DNA of 64,000 bases from positions 3,162,001 through 3,226,000 of the forward strand of contig NZ_CP048405.1 of the NCBI RefSeq assembly GCF_014084125.1, in the 5' to 3' direction. A model generated the notes under the pieces. It did no database searches, was not told the DNA's origin, and saw nothing but the letters and a program-made list of their open reading frames with translations. Position numbers and translations under genes: made by a program. Shown here in pieces: positions 33,011 through 41,606 of the stretch. How positions within the stretch are numbered: the stretch's first letter is position 1; the number at the start of each line of letters is the position of its first letter. The DNA comes from Streptacidiphilus sp. PB12-B1b. Lineage in GTDB: Bacteria; Actinomycetota; Actinomycetes; Streptomycetales; Streptomycetaceae.

Positions 33011-33931
33011 ATGAACGGCACATCGCAACTCGGCGAGTTCCTCCAGGCCCGTCGCTCCCAGCTCCGTCCCGAGGACATCGGGATGCCCACCTACGGCGAG
33101 CGGCGGAGGGTCTCCGGCCTCCGGCGCGAGGAGTTGGCGCTGCTGGCCGGGGTGAGCGTGTCCTACTACACCCGGCTGGAGCAGGGGCAGTCGCTGAACG
33201 CCTCGCCCGAGGTGTTGGACGCGATCGCCGGGGCCCTGCGGCTGGACGAGGCCGAGCGGCTGCACCTGCACGACCTGGCCCGCCCGGAGCGTCAGCGCGG
33301 CCGGGGGCGGCGGCCCGCTCCGGAGCGGGTGACCGACGCGGCGCGCCAGCTGCTGGACGCCCTGGCGGACGTCCCCGCGGTGGTGATCGGCCGCCGCAGC
33401 GACGTCCTGGCCTGGAACCGGCTGGGGCACGCGCTGTTCGCCGGACACCTGGAGCCGGACGCCGCCGAGTCGCCCGCCCGGCGCCCCAACATGGCCAGGC
33501 TGGTGTTCCTCGACGCCCACACCCGCGAGCTGTACGCGGACTGGCCCAGCAAGGCCAAGGCGGTCGTGGGCAATCTGCGCCTGGTGGCAGGCCAGTACCC
33601 GCAGGACTCGGCACTGCACACGCTGGTGGGCGAACTGAGCGCCAAGAGCCCCGACTTCGCCTCGATGTGGGCCGACCACCGGGTCAAGGACTGCACGGTC
33701 GCCGCCTACGAGATGCGGCACCCGCTGGTCGGCTCGCTGACCGTCACCCAGCAGACGCTGAGCCACGGGCCCGGCCCGAACGTCGTGGTCGCCACCGCGG
33801 CGGCGGGCTCGCCCTCGCGGGCCGCGCTGGACCTGCTCTCCCAGGCCATCGACCGGCCCGCCACCGCTGCCGTCACCCCTGCCCCCACATCTGCCCCGGA
33901 AGGACGAGGGGCCCAGGTCAGCCCCGGCTGA
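33011..33931 (+). CDS. XRE-family regulator with MmyB-like ligand-binding domain
   Basis: 306 residues from ATG 33011. The helix-turn-helix at residues ~8-75 includes RRVSGLRREELALLAGVSVS followed by YYTRLEQG, the usual signature of this actinobacterial family. The C-terminal MmyB domain (~105-270) has DVLAWNRLGHALFAG, with a fatty-acid/ligand pocket. Members commonly repress a nearby oxidoreductase or hydrolase gene; here the upstream alpha/beta hydrolase is the closest candidate. The tail is low complexity. Confidence 0.9.
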   Translation: MNGTSQLGEFLQARRSQLRPEDIGMPTYGERRRVSGLRREELALLAGVSVSYYTRLEQGQSLNASPEVLDAIAGALRLDEAERLHLHDLARPERQRGRGRRPAPERVTDAARQLLDALADVPAVVIGRRSDVLAWNRLGHALFAGHLEPDAAESPARRPNMARLVFLDAHTRELYADWPSKAKAVVGNLRLVAGQYPQDSALHTLVGELSAKSPDFASMWADHRVKDCTVAAYEMRHPLVGSLTVTQQTLSHGPGPNVVVATAAAGSPSRAALDLLSQAIDRPATAAVTPAPTSAPEGRGAQVSPG

Positions 33932-33942
33932 CCCCCGTCACG

Positions 33943-33973
33943 GCCCGCCGCCCGCACTGAGCCGGCGGCGGGC
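33943..33973 (+). terminator. Terminator hairpin after MmyB-type regulator
   Basis: Perfect 10-bp arms GCCCGCCGCC / GGCGGCGGGC with an 11-nt loop, 12 nt after the stop codon. Confidence 0.75.
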
Positions 33974-34108
33974 GATCACTCCCCCCGGGAACGGCCGACC
34001 GTCGGCCGCTGCCCCAACCCGCCATGGGCGCCTGCGCCCTGGCCGGACGCACCTTTCACCCATGCGCCGCCGTGTGGCTGCCGCATGCCCGAAAACAGTG
34101 AAGGAACC

Positions 34109-35083
34109 ATGTTCACCAAGCTCTCCAAGGCCGCCCTGTCCGCCGTCGGCCTGTCCGCCGCCGCCGTCCTGGCCACCTCCGCCCTGGCCGTCCCCAGCGC
34201 CTCCGCGGCCTCGGCGCCGCTGAGCGACGCCCGTGTCGCCGTGCACTTCGACCTGGCCGCCGGCCAGACGCCGGAGAACGTCGCGCCGGCCCCGCACGGC
34301 GGCAGCTACGTCACCTTCGCCAAGGCCCGCCAGGTCGCCGAGGTCTCCCGCACGGGCACGATCCGGGTCCTGGCGACCCTGCCGCTTCCGGCCGACGGCG
34401 GCGTGCACACCCCGGCCCTCGGCTTCCCGCTGACCCTCGGCATCGTCCGCGGCCACGACGGGACGCTGTACTTCCTGTACGCCACCGGCACGGCCGACCT
34501 GACCGGCGTGTGGCGGCTGCGCCCCGGCGGACAGCCCGAGCGGATCGCCGCGCTGCCCGCCGACAGCCTGCCCAACGGCCTGGCCCTGGACGCCCGCACC
34601 GGCAGCCTGTACGTCGCCGACTCCGCACTGGGCACGGTGTGGCGCGTGCCCACCTCCGGCGGCGCCGCGCAGTCGTGGTCCACCGACCCGGCGCTGGCCC
34701 CGTCCGGATTCCTCGGCGCCAACGGCCTGAAGCTCCGCGACGGCGCGGTCTGGGTCACCAACCTGGACCGGGGCACCATCGTGCGCATCCCGGTCCTGCC
34801 GAACGGCAGCGCCGGCCAGGCCCGGGTCACCGCCACCGGGCTCACCGGGATCGACGACTTCGCCTTCACCGGGCGCGGCGACCAGATCCTCGCCGCCCTC
34901 GACACCGTCAACCAGGTCGCACTGGTCCAGCCCGACGGCAGCCACTCCATCGTGCTGACCGCGGCCGACGGGCTGGAAGGACCGACCTCCATCGCGCTGC
35001 GCGGCGACACCGTCTCCGTCCTCAGCGCCGCCTACCTCACCGGCACGGACCCCGACCTGGTCCTCGCCCACCTGAACAACTGA
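34109..35083 (+). CDS. Secreted SMP-30/gluconolactonase-like beta-propeller protein
   Basis: 324 residues from ATG 34109 (GAAGGAA upstream). Sec signal peptide with cleavage near ASA-A (~residue 34). The mature part shows propeller-blade repeats: GTIRVLATL, NGLALDARTGSLYVADSALG (typical SMP-30 blade), NGLKLRDGAVWVTNLDRGT and GPTSIALRGDTVSVLSAAY. Metal-ligand residues cannot be assigned with confidence. The family includes lactonases and strictosidine-synthase-like enzymes. An MBL-fold hydrolase follows 46 nt downstream, so the two may be co-transcribed. Confidence 0.82.
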   Translation: MFTKLSKAALSAVGLSAAAVLATSALAVPSASAASAPLSDARVAVHFDLAAGQTPENVAPAPHGGSYVTFAKARQVAEVSRTGTIRVLATLPLPADGGVHTPALGFPLTLGIVRGHDGTLYFLYATGTADLTGVWRLRPGGQPERIAALPADSLPNGLALDARTGSLYVADSALGTVWRVPTSGGAAQSWSTDPALAPSGFLGANGLKLRDGAVWVTNLDRGTIVRIPVLPNGSAGQARVTATGLTGIDDFAFTGRGDQILAALDTVNQVALVQPDGSHSIVLTAADGLEGPTSIALRGDTVSVLSAAYLTGTDPDLVLAHLNN

Positions 35084-35129
35084 CCCGCGCAGCCCCGCTG
35101 TTCACCCGTAACCACGCAAGGAGCCATCC

Positions 35130-36026
35130 ATGAACGAGCTCACGCTCGGCGACGTCACGGTCACCCGCATCGAGGAGATGCACGGCCCGATCATGCCCGC
35201 CGACCAGTTCTTCCCCGACCTGCCCGAGCAGGCGTGGAAGGAGCACCGGCAGGCGCTCGTGCCCGACCACCTGGGCGCCGACGACGCCATGGTCCACACC
35301 GCCTTCCAGACCTGGCTGCTGCGCAGCGAGGGCCGGACCATCCTGATCGACACCGGCGTCGGCAACGGCAAGAGCCGCCCCGGCGTCCCGTCCTGGACCG
35401 GCCTGGAGTCGGGCTACCTCGCCAACCTCGCCCGGGCCGGCGTGCGGCCCGAGGACGTCGACGTGGTGGTCAACACCCACCTGCACGCCGACCACATCGG
35501 CTGGAACACCCGCCTGGTCGACGGCGCGTGGGTGCCCACCTTCCCGAACGCCGTCTACCTGATGCCCCGGGCCGACTTCGAGTTCTGGAACCCGGCCGGC
35601 AACCCGGACGTCGCCGGCGGCGTCAACGAGAACGCCTACGAGGACAGCATCGCCCCCGTCCACGCCGCAGGCCAGGTGCGGCTGTGGGAGGACAGCCACA
35701 CCATCGACGGCAATCTGCGGCTGGAGGCCGCTCCCGGCCACACCCCGGGGTCCAGCGTCGTCACGCTGGCCTCCGGCGCCGACCGGGCCCTGTTCGCGGG
35801 CGACATCCTGCACACGCCGCTGCAGGTCGTGCACCCCGACCACAGCAGCTGCTTCTGCCAGGACCCGGCCGCCGCCCGCACCACCCGCCGCAGGCTGCTC
35901 GGCTGGGCTGCCGACACCCACGCCCTGGTCCTGCCCGCCCACTTCAGCGGACACAGCGCCCTGGAGGTCGAGCACAGCGGCGACGCCTTCGCCGTCAAGG
36001 GCTGGGCGCCGCTCGCACGGTACTGA
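35130..36026 (+). CDS. MBL-fold metallo-hydrolase (lactonase-like)
   Basis: 298 residues; ATG 35130 with CAAGGAG upstream. The metal-binding motif is complete: NTHLHADHIGWN (HxHxDH), then His in APGHTPGSSV, Asp in LFAGDILHTP and His in LPAHFSG. The overall pattern matches the large cytoplasmic family that includes acyl-homoserine lactonases and paraoxon hydrolases. Placed after a secreted SMP-30-like protein, it may belong to a lactone-degrading pair; this is inference from families only. Confidence 0.88.
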   Translation: MNELTLGDVTVTRIEEMHGPIMPADQFFPDLPEQAWKEHRQALVPDHLGADDAMVHTAFQTWLLRSEGRTILIDTGVGNGKSRPGVPSWTGLESGYLANLARAGVRPEDVDVVVNTHLHADHIGWNTRLVDGAWVPTFPNAVYLMPRADFEFWNPAGNPDVAGGVNENAYEDSIAPVHAAGQVRLWEDSHTIDGNLRLEAAPGHTPGSSVVTLASGADRALFAGDILHTPLQVVHPDHSSCFCQDPAAARTTRRRLLGWAADTHALVLPAHFSGHSALEVEHSGDAFAVKGWAPLARY

Positions 36027-36035
36027 CCCACGGCA

Positions 36036-36086
36036 ACGGCCTGCCGCCGCTCCCGGAGCACCATCCCGGGAGCGGCGGCAGGCCGT
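36036..36086. terminator. Very strong bidirectional terminator
   Basis: Perfect 21-bp arms (36036-36056 and 36066-36086; GCCTGCCGCCGCTCCCGG core) around the 9-nt loop AGCACCATC, between the convergent MBL-fold and darcynin-like genes. Confidence 0.88.
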
Positions 36087-36100
36087 GCGCAGGCCGTGCG

Positions 36101-36466
36101 TCAGGTGGTGATGGTGGCGACGGTCTCCACGCCGTAGCTGCGGGCGTAGCCGTTCTCGGTGCCGACGAGCAGGTCGACGACCTCGAAGTAGCGGTCCCAG
36201 AACGGGGTTTCGCGCAGCGCGTCGATCAGCAGCCGGTAGGCGCGGTGGTCGTCCGCCTCCCAGACCCAGACGTCGGTCACGCGCGCGGAGTAGAACTCCG
36301 TGTCGTAGAAGCGTGAACGGACGCCGGTGGTACGGGACTTGATCGCGGGCAGCACCTCGGTGGCGAAGGCGTCCACGCGTTCCTGGACGGTCAGGGCGAG
36401 CCATTCGGGCGTGGTCTTGACCAGCATGAACGCCGTGACCGGCGGTTCGGTTTCCTCAGCGGGCAT
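36101..36466 (-). CDS. Darcynin family protein
   Basis: 121 residues. [20 protein letters not shown] and the C-terminal [16 protein letters not shown] match the small darcynin family, a dimeric alpha/beta-barrel-like fold with no well-defined activity. [20 protein letters not shown] is the central conserved block. It lies directly downstream of an NmrA-type oxidoreductase on the same strand (91 nt), an association suggesting co-transcription and a shared small-molecule pathway. Confidence 0.8.
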   Translation of the reverse strand: MPAEETEPPVTAFMLVKTTPEWLALTVQERVDAFATEVLPAIKSRTTGVRSRFYDTEFYSARVTDVWVWEADDHRAYRLLIDALRETPFWDRYFEVVDLLVGTENGYARSYGVETVATITT

Positions 36467-36557
36467 CAGGGGTTCCCCAAGTGGTAGGTGATCGTGGTGC
36501 GTTGGTGCGTTGGTGCGCTGGTGCTTTGTGCGTGTGCACGGTGCGGGCGGTGCGCCC

Positions 36558-37451
36558 TCAGCCGAGGACAGCGGGCTTGAGCGTCCGGGCGCACCAGTGC
36601 TCGAAGCCGGTGGGCGTGGCGGTGCCCAGGGTGCGGGCCACGCCGGCGTCCAGACCCTCGTCCTTGGCCCGCTTCATGTCGACGATGCCCTGGACGAACT
36701 CCTCGTTCAGGCCGTAGCCGACGAGGGTGGTGTACAGCTCGTCGAGCGGCTGGCGTTCGTAGCGCACGGGTCGGCCGAGCTGTTCGGTCATGATGCGGGC
36801 CAGGTCGTTGGGGGAGAGGTCCCGCGGGCCGAGCACCGGGACGCTGTCGGTGCCGGTCCACGAGCGGTCCAGCAGCAGGCCGGCGGCGACGGCCGCGATG
36901 TCCGCGACGGCGACGAAGGGGGCCCGGCGGTCGGCGTCGACGGAGTCGGTGAAGACGCCCTTCTCGCGGATCGAGTCGGCCTCCTCCAGGAGGTTCTCGA
37001 AGAAGGACGGGTTGGCCAGGGCCCGGTAGGCGACACCGGTCCCGGCGATCAGGTCGTCCAGGGCGAGGGAGGCGGTGACCAGCCCGGCCCGGTCGGCGAG
37101 CGGGGTGCCGCGGCCGAGCGCGGAGACGCCGACGACATGGCCCACGCCGTGGGCGGCGAGGGCCCTCACGGCTGGGCCGCTGAAGCCGCTGTAGGCGTCG
37201 TACGGGGTCAGGGTGGCGTCCGGCGGGGCGAGCCAGAATACGGCGTCGGCCCCCGCGAAGGCCCGGTCGACGACCTCGGCGTCCCCGTGCGAGCCGGTGA
37301 CCACCTCGACGCGTCCGCGCACCGCGTCCGGTAGCCGGGCGGGATCGCGCACGATCACGCGCAGCTCCTCGCCCGCGGCGGGGGCGGACTCCAGGAGCAG
37401 GGGGAGCAGGTGGCGGCCGATGTTGCCGGTGGGAGCGGTAATAACGATCAT
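36558..37451 (-). CDS. NmrA-like NAD(P)-binding protein (atypical SDR)
   Basis: 297 residues from ATG 37451 (GAGG 6 nt upstream; an internal start within a longer open frame). [20 protein letters not shown] is the dinucleotide-binding GxxGxxG start. [16 protein letters not shown] and [11 protein letters not shown] follow as in quinone-reductase-2-like/NmrA proteins. No Tyr-Lys catalytic pair is obvious, so it may act as a redox sensor or a reductase. It is divergent from a LysR regulator starting 113 nt away, probably its controller. Confidence 0.87.
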   Translation of the reverse strand: MIVITAPTGNIGRHLLPLLLESAPAAGEELRVIVRDPARLPDAVRGRVEVVTGSHGDAEVVDRAFAGADAVFWLAPPDATLTPYDAYSGFSGPAVRALAAHGVGHVVGVSALGRGTPLADRAGLVTASLALDDLIAGTGVAYRALANPSFFENLLEEADSIREKGVFTDSVDADRRAPFVAVADIAAVAAGLLLDRSWTGTDSVPVLGPRDLSPNDLARIMTEQLGRPVRYERQPLDELYTTLVGYGLNEEFVQGIVDMKRAKDEGLDAGVARTLGTATPTGFEHWCARTLKPAVLG

Positions 37452-37563
37452 GAAAACCTCGTAGGTCGTGCTGGTCGGTACACCCCTCATCCTGCGGAGG
37501 ATCCCGGTGCTGCCACAATGGGAACGTCGGCACGGAATCATTGACGGAAATGGAATACCGCTG

Positions 37564-38559
37564 GTGAACAGCCCGGATACGGCAGCTTCGGCCCTGGACG
37601 CCAATCTCGCCGTGGCCCTGGACGCCCTGCTGGCCGAGCACAGCGTCACCCGGGCCGCCGCCCGCCTGCAGACCTCGCCCGCCGCCATGAGCCGCACCCT
37701 CGCCCGGCTGCGCCGCACCCTCCAGGATCCGCTGCTGGTCCGGGCCGGACAGACCATGGTCCCCACCCCGCGCGCCCAGGCCCTGCGGGAGGAGGCCGCA
37801 GCCGTGGTGCAGCGCCTCGGCGCCCTGCTCAGCCCCGACACCGGCGTCGACCCCGCCACCCTGCGCAGCACCTTCACCCTCCAGGCCGCCGACCTGGTCG
37901 GCGCGGCCCTGGCCCCCGGCCTGCTGCGGCTGGCCGAGCAGGAGGCGCCGGGGGTCTCGTTCCGGCTCCGGGCCGAGGAGTTGGAGGCGGGCCCGGCCCT
38001 GCGCGACGGCCGGATCGACCTGGAGGTCGGGTCCATCGACCACGTGGACCCCGAGACCCGGGTCGAGGAGCTGGTCAGCCTGCGCATGGTGGCGGCCGTC
38101 CGGCCCGGCCACCCGCTGACCGAAGGCGCACTGACACCGACCCGGCTGGCGGCCGCCGACCACGTCGCAGTCAGCCGCCGCGGCCGGTTCACCGGCCCGC
38201 TCGACACCGCCCTGGCCCGTCAGGACCTCCGGCGCCGGGTCAGCGTCGTCCTCCCCAGCCACCTGGCCGCCATGGCCCTGGCCGCCCGGAGCGACATCGT
38301 CTGCCTGGTGCCCGCCGCACTTCCCGGCGCCGCCGCCTCACCCCTGACCGGCGACGCCGTCGCGCTCGGGCTGCACCTGCTGGACATGCCCGTGGAGCTG
38401 CCGCCCCTGACCGTCGGCATGGCCTGGCACCCCCGCCATGCAGCCGACCGGGCCCACCACTGGCTTCGCAACGCCGTCCGCCGCACCCTGGCGCCCGGTC
38501 AGGGGCCGGGTCGGGGCACTGGTCAGGGCCCTGGTCAGGCCCGGGCGGCCGACCACTGA
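37564..38559 (+). CDS. LysR family transcriptional regulator
   Basis: 331 residues from GTG 37564. HTH: LDANLAVALDALLAEHSVTR then LQTSPAAMSRTLARLRRTLQDPLL, the NodD/LinR-like subgroup wording. Effector domain from about residue 95. The last ~20 residues are Gly/Gln/Pro repeats, and the reading frame overlaps the end of the convergent LysR gene by 25 nt. Divergent partner is the NmrA-like gene. Confidence 0.88.
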   Translation: MNSPDTAASALDANLAVALDALLAEHSVTRAAARLQTSPAAMSRTLARLRRTLQDPLLVRAGQTMVPTPRAQALREEAAAVVQRLGALLSPDTGVDPATLRSTFTLQAADLVGAALAPGLLRLAEQEAPGVSFRLRAEELEAGPALRDGRIDLEVGSIDHVDPETRVEELVSLRMVAAVRPGHPLTEGALTPTRLAAADHVAVSRRGRFTGPLDTALARQDLRRRVSVVLPSHLAAMALAARSDIVCLVPAALPGAAASPLTGDAVALGLHLLDMPVELPPLTVGMAWHPRHAADRAHHWLRNAVRRTLAPGQGPGRGTGQGPGQARAADH

Positions 38560-39485
38560 GCCCAGGTGGGCGTCCAGACCTCGGTGCCGGGCGGGCTCGG
38601 CCGTCGGGTGCCGAGGTAGTCGCGGAACGCGGCCAGGCCCGGGTGCGGGTTGTCGTCGCGCCAGATCAGCGACAGCGGGTAGACCAGCGCCGGACCGCGC
38701 ACCGGAATGCGCCGTAGGTCGTAGCTGTCCGGCCACAGGTACCGCGAGCCCTCGCCGACCAGGGTCGCCAGCTCCGGGGACTCCGCGATCTCGGCCAGCA
38801 GCGCCTCGTAGCCGAACACCGGCCCGACGCGGTCGAGGGTGAGCCCGAAGGTGGCGGCGAGCTCGTCGAAGTAGCCGGCCACCTCGGTGCCGGCGGCGAT
38901 GCCGGGCATCCAGATCCGGTGTCCGGCGAGTTGTGCGGGCGTGACGGAGCGGGCGTGGGCGAGCGCGTGGCGGGGCCCGACCAGCAGCTGGTGCGGTTCG
39001 TCGATCACCCGGGCGGTCCTGACGGCGTCCGGCAGCTGCTGCTGCGGGGCGACCGCGTGGAAGCTGGCGTCGATCGTCCCGGCCGCGACGGCGGCGACGG
39101 CCGCATCGACGTCGGCGTCCAGCAGGGCCACGACGTCCAGCTCGATCTCCGGATGCGCGCGGTGGAAGTCCTGCAGCAGCACGGCCGACGCGATCCGCCG
39201 GCTGACCACGTCGACGCGCAGCGCCCGGCGGCCGGGGCGGACCGAGGCGTCGGCCCGTTCCTCCACCCGCAGCAGCTCCCGGGCGTGGGGCAGGAAGGCC
39301 AGGCCGTCGATGGTGAGCTGGGCCCCGCGGGCCGTGCGGGTGAACAGACGCACCTCCAGGTCCTTCTCCAGCCCGGCGATGCGCTTGGAGACGGCCTGCT
39401 GGGTGATCGAGAGCGCGGCGGCGGCCTCCTGGAACCGGCCGGCGTCCGCAGCGGCGACGAAGGTACGCACGGCGTCGAGGTCCAT
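38535..39485 (-). CDS. LysR family transcriptional regulator
   Basis: 316 residues from ATG 39485. MDLDAVRTFVAAADAGRFQE and LSITQQAVSKRIAGLEKDLE form the winged HTH; the effector domain includes SRRIASAVLLQDFHRAHPEI. It overlaps the neighbouring LysR gene tail-to-tail by 25 nt. No enzyme gene is directly divergent: the SDR gene upstream reads the same way and ends 106 nt before this start. Target unknown. Confidence 0.88.
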   Translation of the reverse strand: MDLDAVRTFVAAADAGRFQEAAAALSITQQAVSKRIAGLEKDLEVRLFTRTARGAQLTIDGLAFLPHARELLRVEERADASVRPGRRALRVDVVSRRIASAVLLQDFHRAHPEIELDVVALLDADVDAAVAAVAAGTIDASFHAVAPQQQLPDAVRTARVIDEPHQLLVGPRHALAHARSVTPAQLAGHRIWMPGIAAGTEVAGYFDELAATFGLTLDRVGPVFGYEALLAEIAESPELATLVGEGSRYLWPDSYDLRRIPVRGPALVYPLSLIWRDDNPHPGLAAFRDYLGTRRPSPPGTEVWTPTWAQWSAARA

Positions 39486-39590
39486 GCGCCGATCATAGGC
39501 ACACAACGGGAGGTTGTGGTTCCCGCCCCGGCGGGCCCACCGGCGGGGCCGAGACGTCCCGGTGCCGCCGCGGAGGCGGGCCGGGCGGCT

Positions 39591-40352
39591 TCAGGTGCGC
39601 AGGTAGGAGGCGCCGTTGAGGTCCAGGACCGTGCCCGAGGACCACGCGGCCTCCGGCGAGGACAGGTAGAGCACGGCGGCCGCCACCTCCTGCGGAGTGC
39701 CGACCCGTCCGAAGGGGCTCTGCTCCCGCAGCGCGTCGCCGGTCGGGCCGTCCATCTTCGCCGCCTGCCGCTCGGTCGCCACGAAGCCGGGCGCCACCGA
39801 GGTGACGGCGATCCTGTGCGGTGCCAGCGCGACGGCCATCGACTGCCCGAAGGCGTGCAGCGCGGCCTTGCTCGCGCCGTACGCGGGGAACTCCGGCTCA
39901 CCGCGGAAGGCCCCGCGCGAGCCGATGTTGACGACGCTGCCCGGCGCGCCGCGCCCGATCAGGTGCCGGGCGACGCCGTAGGTCAGGTTCGCCGCACCGA
40001 GCAGGTTGACGTCGATCATGCGATGCCAGACGCGCTGCCAGTCGGCGTACGACACCTCGGCCACCGCGTGCCGGGTGTCGGCGGCCGGTGCCACGGCGGC
40101 GTTGTTCACCAGCACGTCGACCCCGCCCAGCGCCCCGACCGCCTCCTCGACGATGCGCCCGGCCGCCCGGGGGTCGCCCAGATCGCCCGCGACCAGGGCG
40201 TGGCCGTCCCCCGGCAGCAGGGCCAGGGTCTGCTCCGCGTCCTGGCGGCGGGACGCGTAGTGCACCGCCACTTTGTCCCCGCGCCCGGCGAAGGCGAGGG
40301 CCACCGCTCGTCCGATGCCCCGGGACGCCCCCGTGACCAGCACCCGCCTCAT
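39591..40352 (-). CDS. SDR family oxidoreductase
   Basis: 253-residue classical short-chain dehydrogenase. [18 protein letters not shown] is the cofactor loop, [10 protein letters not shown] the NNAG-like motif, Ser in VNIGSRGAF, and the catalytic Tyr/Lys in [20 protein letters not shown] and VAPGFVATE follow the FabG-like pattern. Its ATG overlaps the VOC gene stop by 4 nt, so the two are translated together. Divergent GntR regulator upstream of the pair. Confidence 0.92.
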   Translation of the reverse strand: MRRVLVTGASRGIGRAVALAFAGRGDKVAVHYASRRQDAEQTLALLPGDGHALVAGDLGDPRAAGRIVEEAVGALGGVDVLVNNAAVAPAADTRHAVAEVSYADWQRVWHRMIDVNLLGAANLTYGVARHLIGRGAPGSVVNIGSRGAFRGEPEFPAYGASKAALHAFGQSMAVALAPHRIAVTSVAPGFVATERQAAKMDGPTGDALREQSPFGRVGTPQEVAAAVLYLSSPEAAWSSGTVLDLNGASYLRT

Positions 40353-40783
40353 CGCGCGAAGACCTGGGACTCGTCGCGGAACGCCTTGAACTCCAGGGCG
40401 TTGCCGGCCGGATCGAGCAGGAACATCGTCCACTGCTCGGCCGGATCTCCGGGGAAGCGCCGGTAGGGCTCGATGACGAACCGGGTTCCTGCCGCCCCCA
40501 GCCGGTCGGCGAGCCGGTGGAAGTCGCCCTCGGGGAGCAGCAGGCCGAAGTGCGGCACGGGCACCGCGTGCCCGTCCACCTCGCTGCTCCCGGCGGGCGC
40601 GGAGCCGCCGGGGACGACATGGGTCACCAGCTGGTGGCCGTGCAGGTCCCAGTCGACCCAGTGGTCGGTCGAGCGCCCTTCGCTCAGCCCCAGGGCCCCG
40701 CCGTAGAACCGGCGGGCGGCGTCCAGATCGTCGACGGGGATGGCCAGGTGGAAGGCGGGGCGGACGCCGGGGCTGACGGACAT
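40349..40783 (-). CDS. VOC (glyoxalase/dioxygenase fold) family protein
   Basis: 144 residues from ATG 40783 (AAGGAG 7 nt upstream). One VOC domain: [23 protein letters not shown] starts it, given here in outline, then [19 protein letters not shown] and [10 protein letters not shown]. His and Glu at the expected metal positions are present. Enzymes of this fold include glyoxalases, dioxygenases and resistance proteins; the reaction is not defined. Operon with the SDR gene. Confidence 0.85.
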   Translation of the reverse strand: MSVSPGVRPAFHLAIPVDDLDAARRFYGGALGLSEGRSTDHWVDWDLHGHQLVTHVVPGGSAPAGSSEVDGHAVPVPHFGLLLPEGDFHRLADRLGAAGTRFVIEPYRRFPGDPAEQWTMFLLDPAGNALEFKAFRDESQVFAR

Positions 40784-40830
40784 GCGGGGCTCCTTCGACT
40801 CGATCGATGGCGGCTCCGACCTTGTAGCAC

Positions 40831-40854
40831 GCAATGTCGAATGTCAACATTGGC
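40831..40854. promoter_or_regulatory. Candidate GntR operator
   Basis: GCAATGTCGAATGTCAACAT followed by TGGC: outer arms GCAATGT / ACATTGGC with an internal ATGTC copy, 3 nt before the GntR start codon and 48 nt from the VOC start. Fits a FadR-subfamily operator controlling both directions. Confidence 0.6.
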
Positions 40855-40856
40855 CC

Positions 40857-41531
40857 ATGACCAGCGCACCGCTCCCCAAAGCCACCCGCCGCGGCCTGGC
40901 GCACCAGGCGGCCGACCTCATCCGCGAGGCCGTCTTCGCCGGTCACTTCCCGCCCGGATCCCCGCTGCGCGAAGTCGACCTGGCCGCCTCGCTCGGCGTC
41001 AGCCGAGGCTCGGTGCGCGAGGGGCTCGCGGCGCTCGAACGCGAAGGGCTCGTCCACAGCGCCTGGCACCGCGGCACCACCGTCATCGACGTCGCCGCGC
41101 GGGACGTCGAGGAGGTCTACGCCGTGCGCGCCGCGCTGGACCGGCTGGCAGCCACCACCGCGCAGCGGAACGCGACCGGCGAACAACTGGACGGCCTCGA
41201 CGGCCTGGTCCGCGCCATGGAGCAGGAGACCGCCGGCGAGGCGTCCGGGGCGGGGCTGCTCGCGCTCGACATCGCCTTCCACGACCGGATCTACGACGCC
41301 GCGGCCAACCGCAGGCTGGACGAGGCCTGGCGCGCCGTCCGCTCGCAGACCTACCTCTTCCAGCTGCGCCGGATCGACCTGGGCTACGAGCACTACCGCG
41401 CCCGCGTCGTCGACGAGCACCGCGAACTCGCCGAGCTGCTGCGCTCCGACGACCACGAGACCCTGGCCCGCCGCGCCGAGGAGCACGTCCACTCCGCCCG
41501 CCGCAGCCTGCTCGCCTGCCTGCGGCCCTGA
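40857..41531 (+). CDS. GntR family transcriptional regulator (FadR subfamily, FCD domain)
   Basis: 224 residues from ATG 40857. Winged HTH ~12-75 (GSPLREVDLAASLGVSRGSVREGLAALEREG region) and a helical FCD domain with the metal/ligand residues in LDIAFHDRIYDAA (Asp, His), VDEHRELAEL and EHVHSARR. It is divergent from the VOC-SDR operon with an operator-like palindrome between. Probably senses an acidic metabolite handled by those enzymes. Confidence 0.9.
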   Translation: MTSAPLPKATRRGLAHQAADLIREAVFAGHFPPGSPLREVDLAASLGVSRGSVREGLAALEREGLVHSAWHRGTTVIDVAARDVEEVYAVRAALDRLAATTAQRNATGEQLDGLDGLVRAMEQETAGEASGAGLLALDIAFHDRIYDAAANRRLDEAWRAVRSQTYLFQLRRIDLGYEHYRARVVDEHRELAELLRSDDHETLARRAEEHVHSARRSLLACLRP

Positions 41532-41549
41532 TTTGATCCCGCCGGATGG

Positions 41550-41588
41550 GCGGGCGTCCGGCCGCCGGGGAGGGGGTCGGACGCCCGC
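41550..41588. terminator. Bidirectional terminator hairpin
   Basis: 11-bp perfect arms (GCGGGCGTCCG and its complement) with a 17-nt loop, between the convergent GntR and G1 peptidase genes. Confidence 0.75.
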
Positions 41589-41606
41589 GTCAGCGAGGGA
41601 GCCGGA

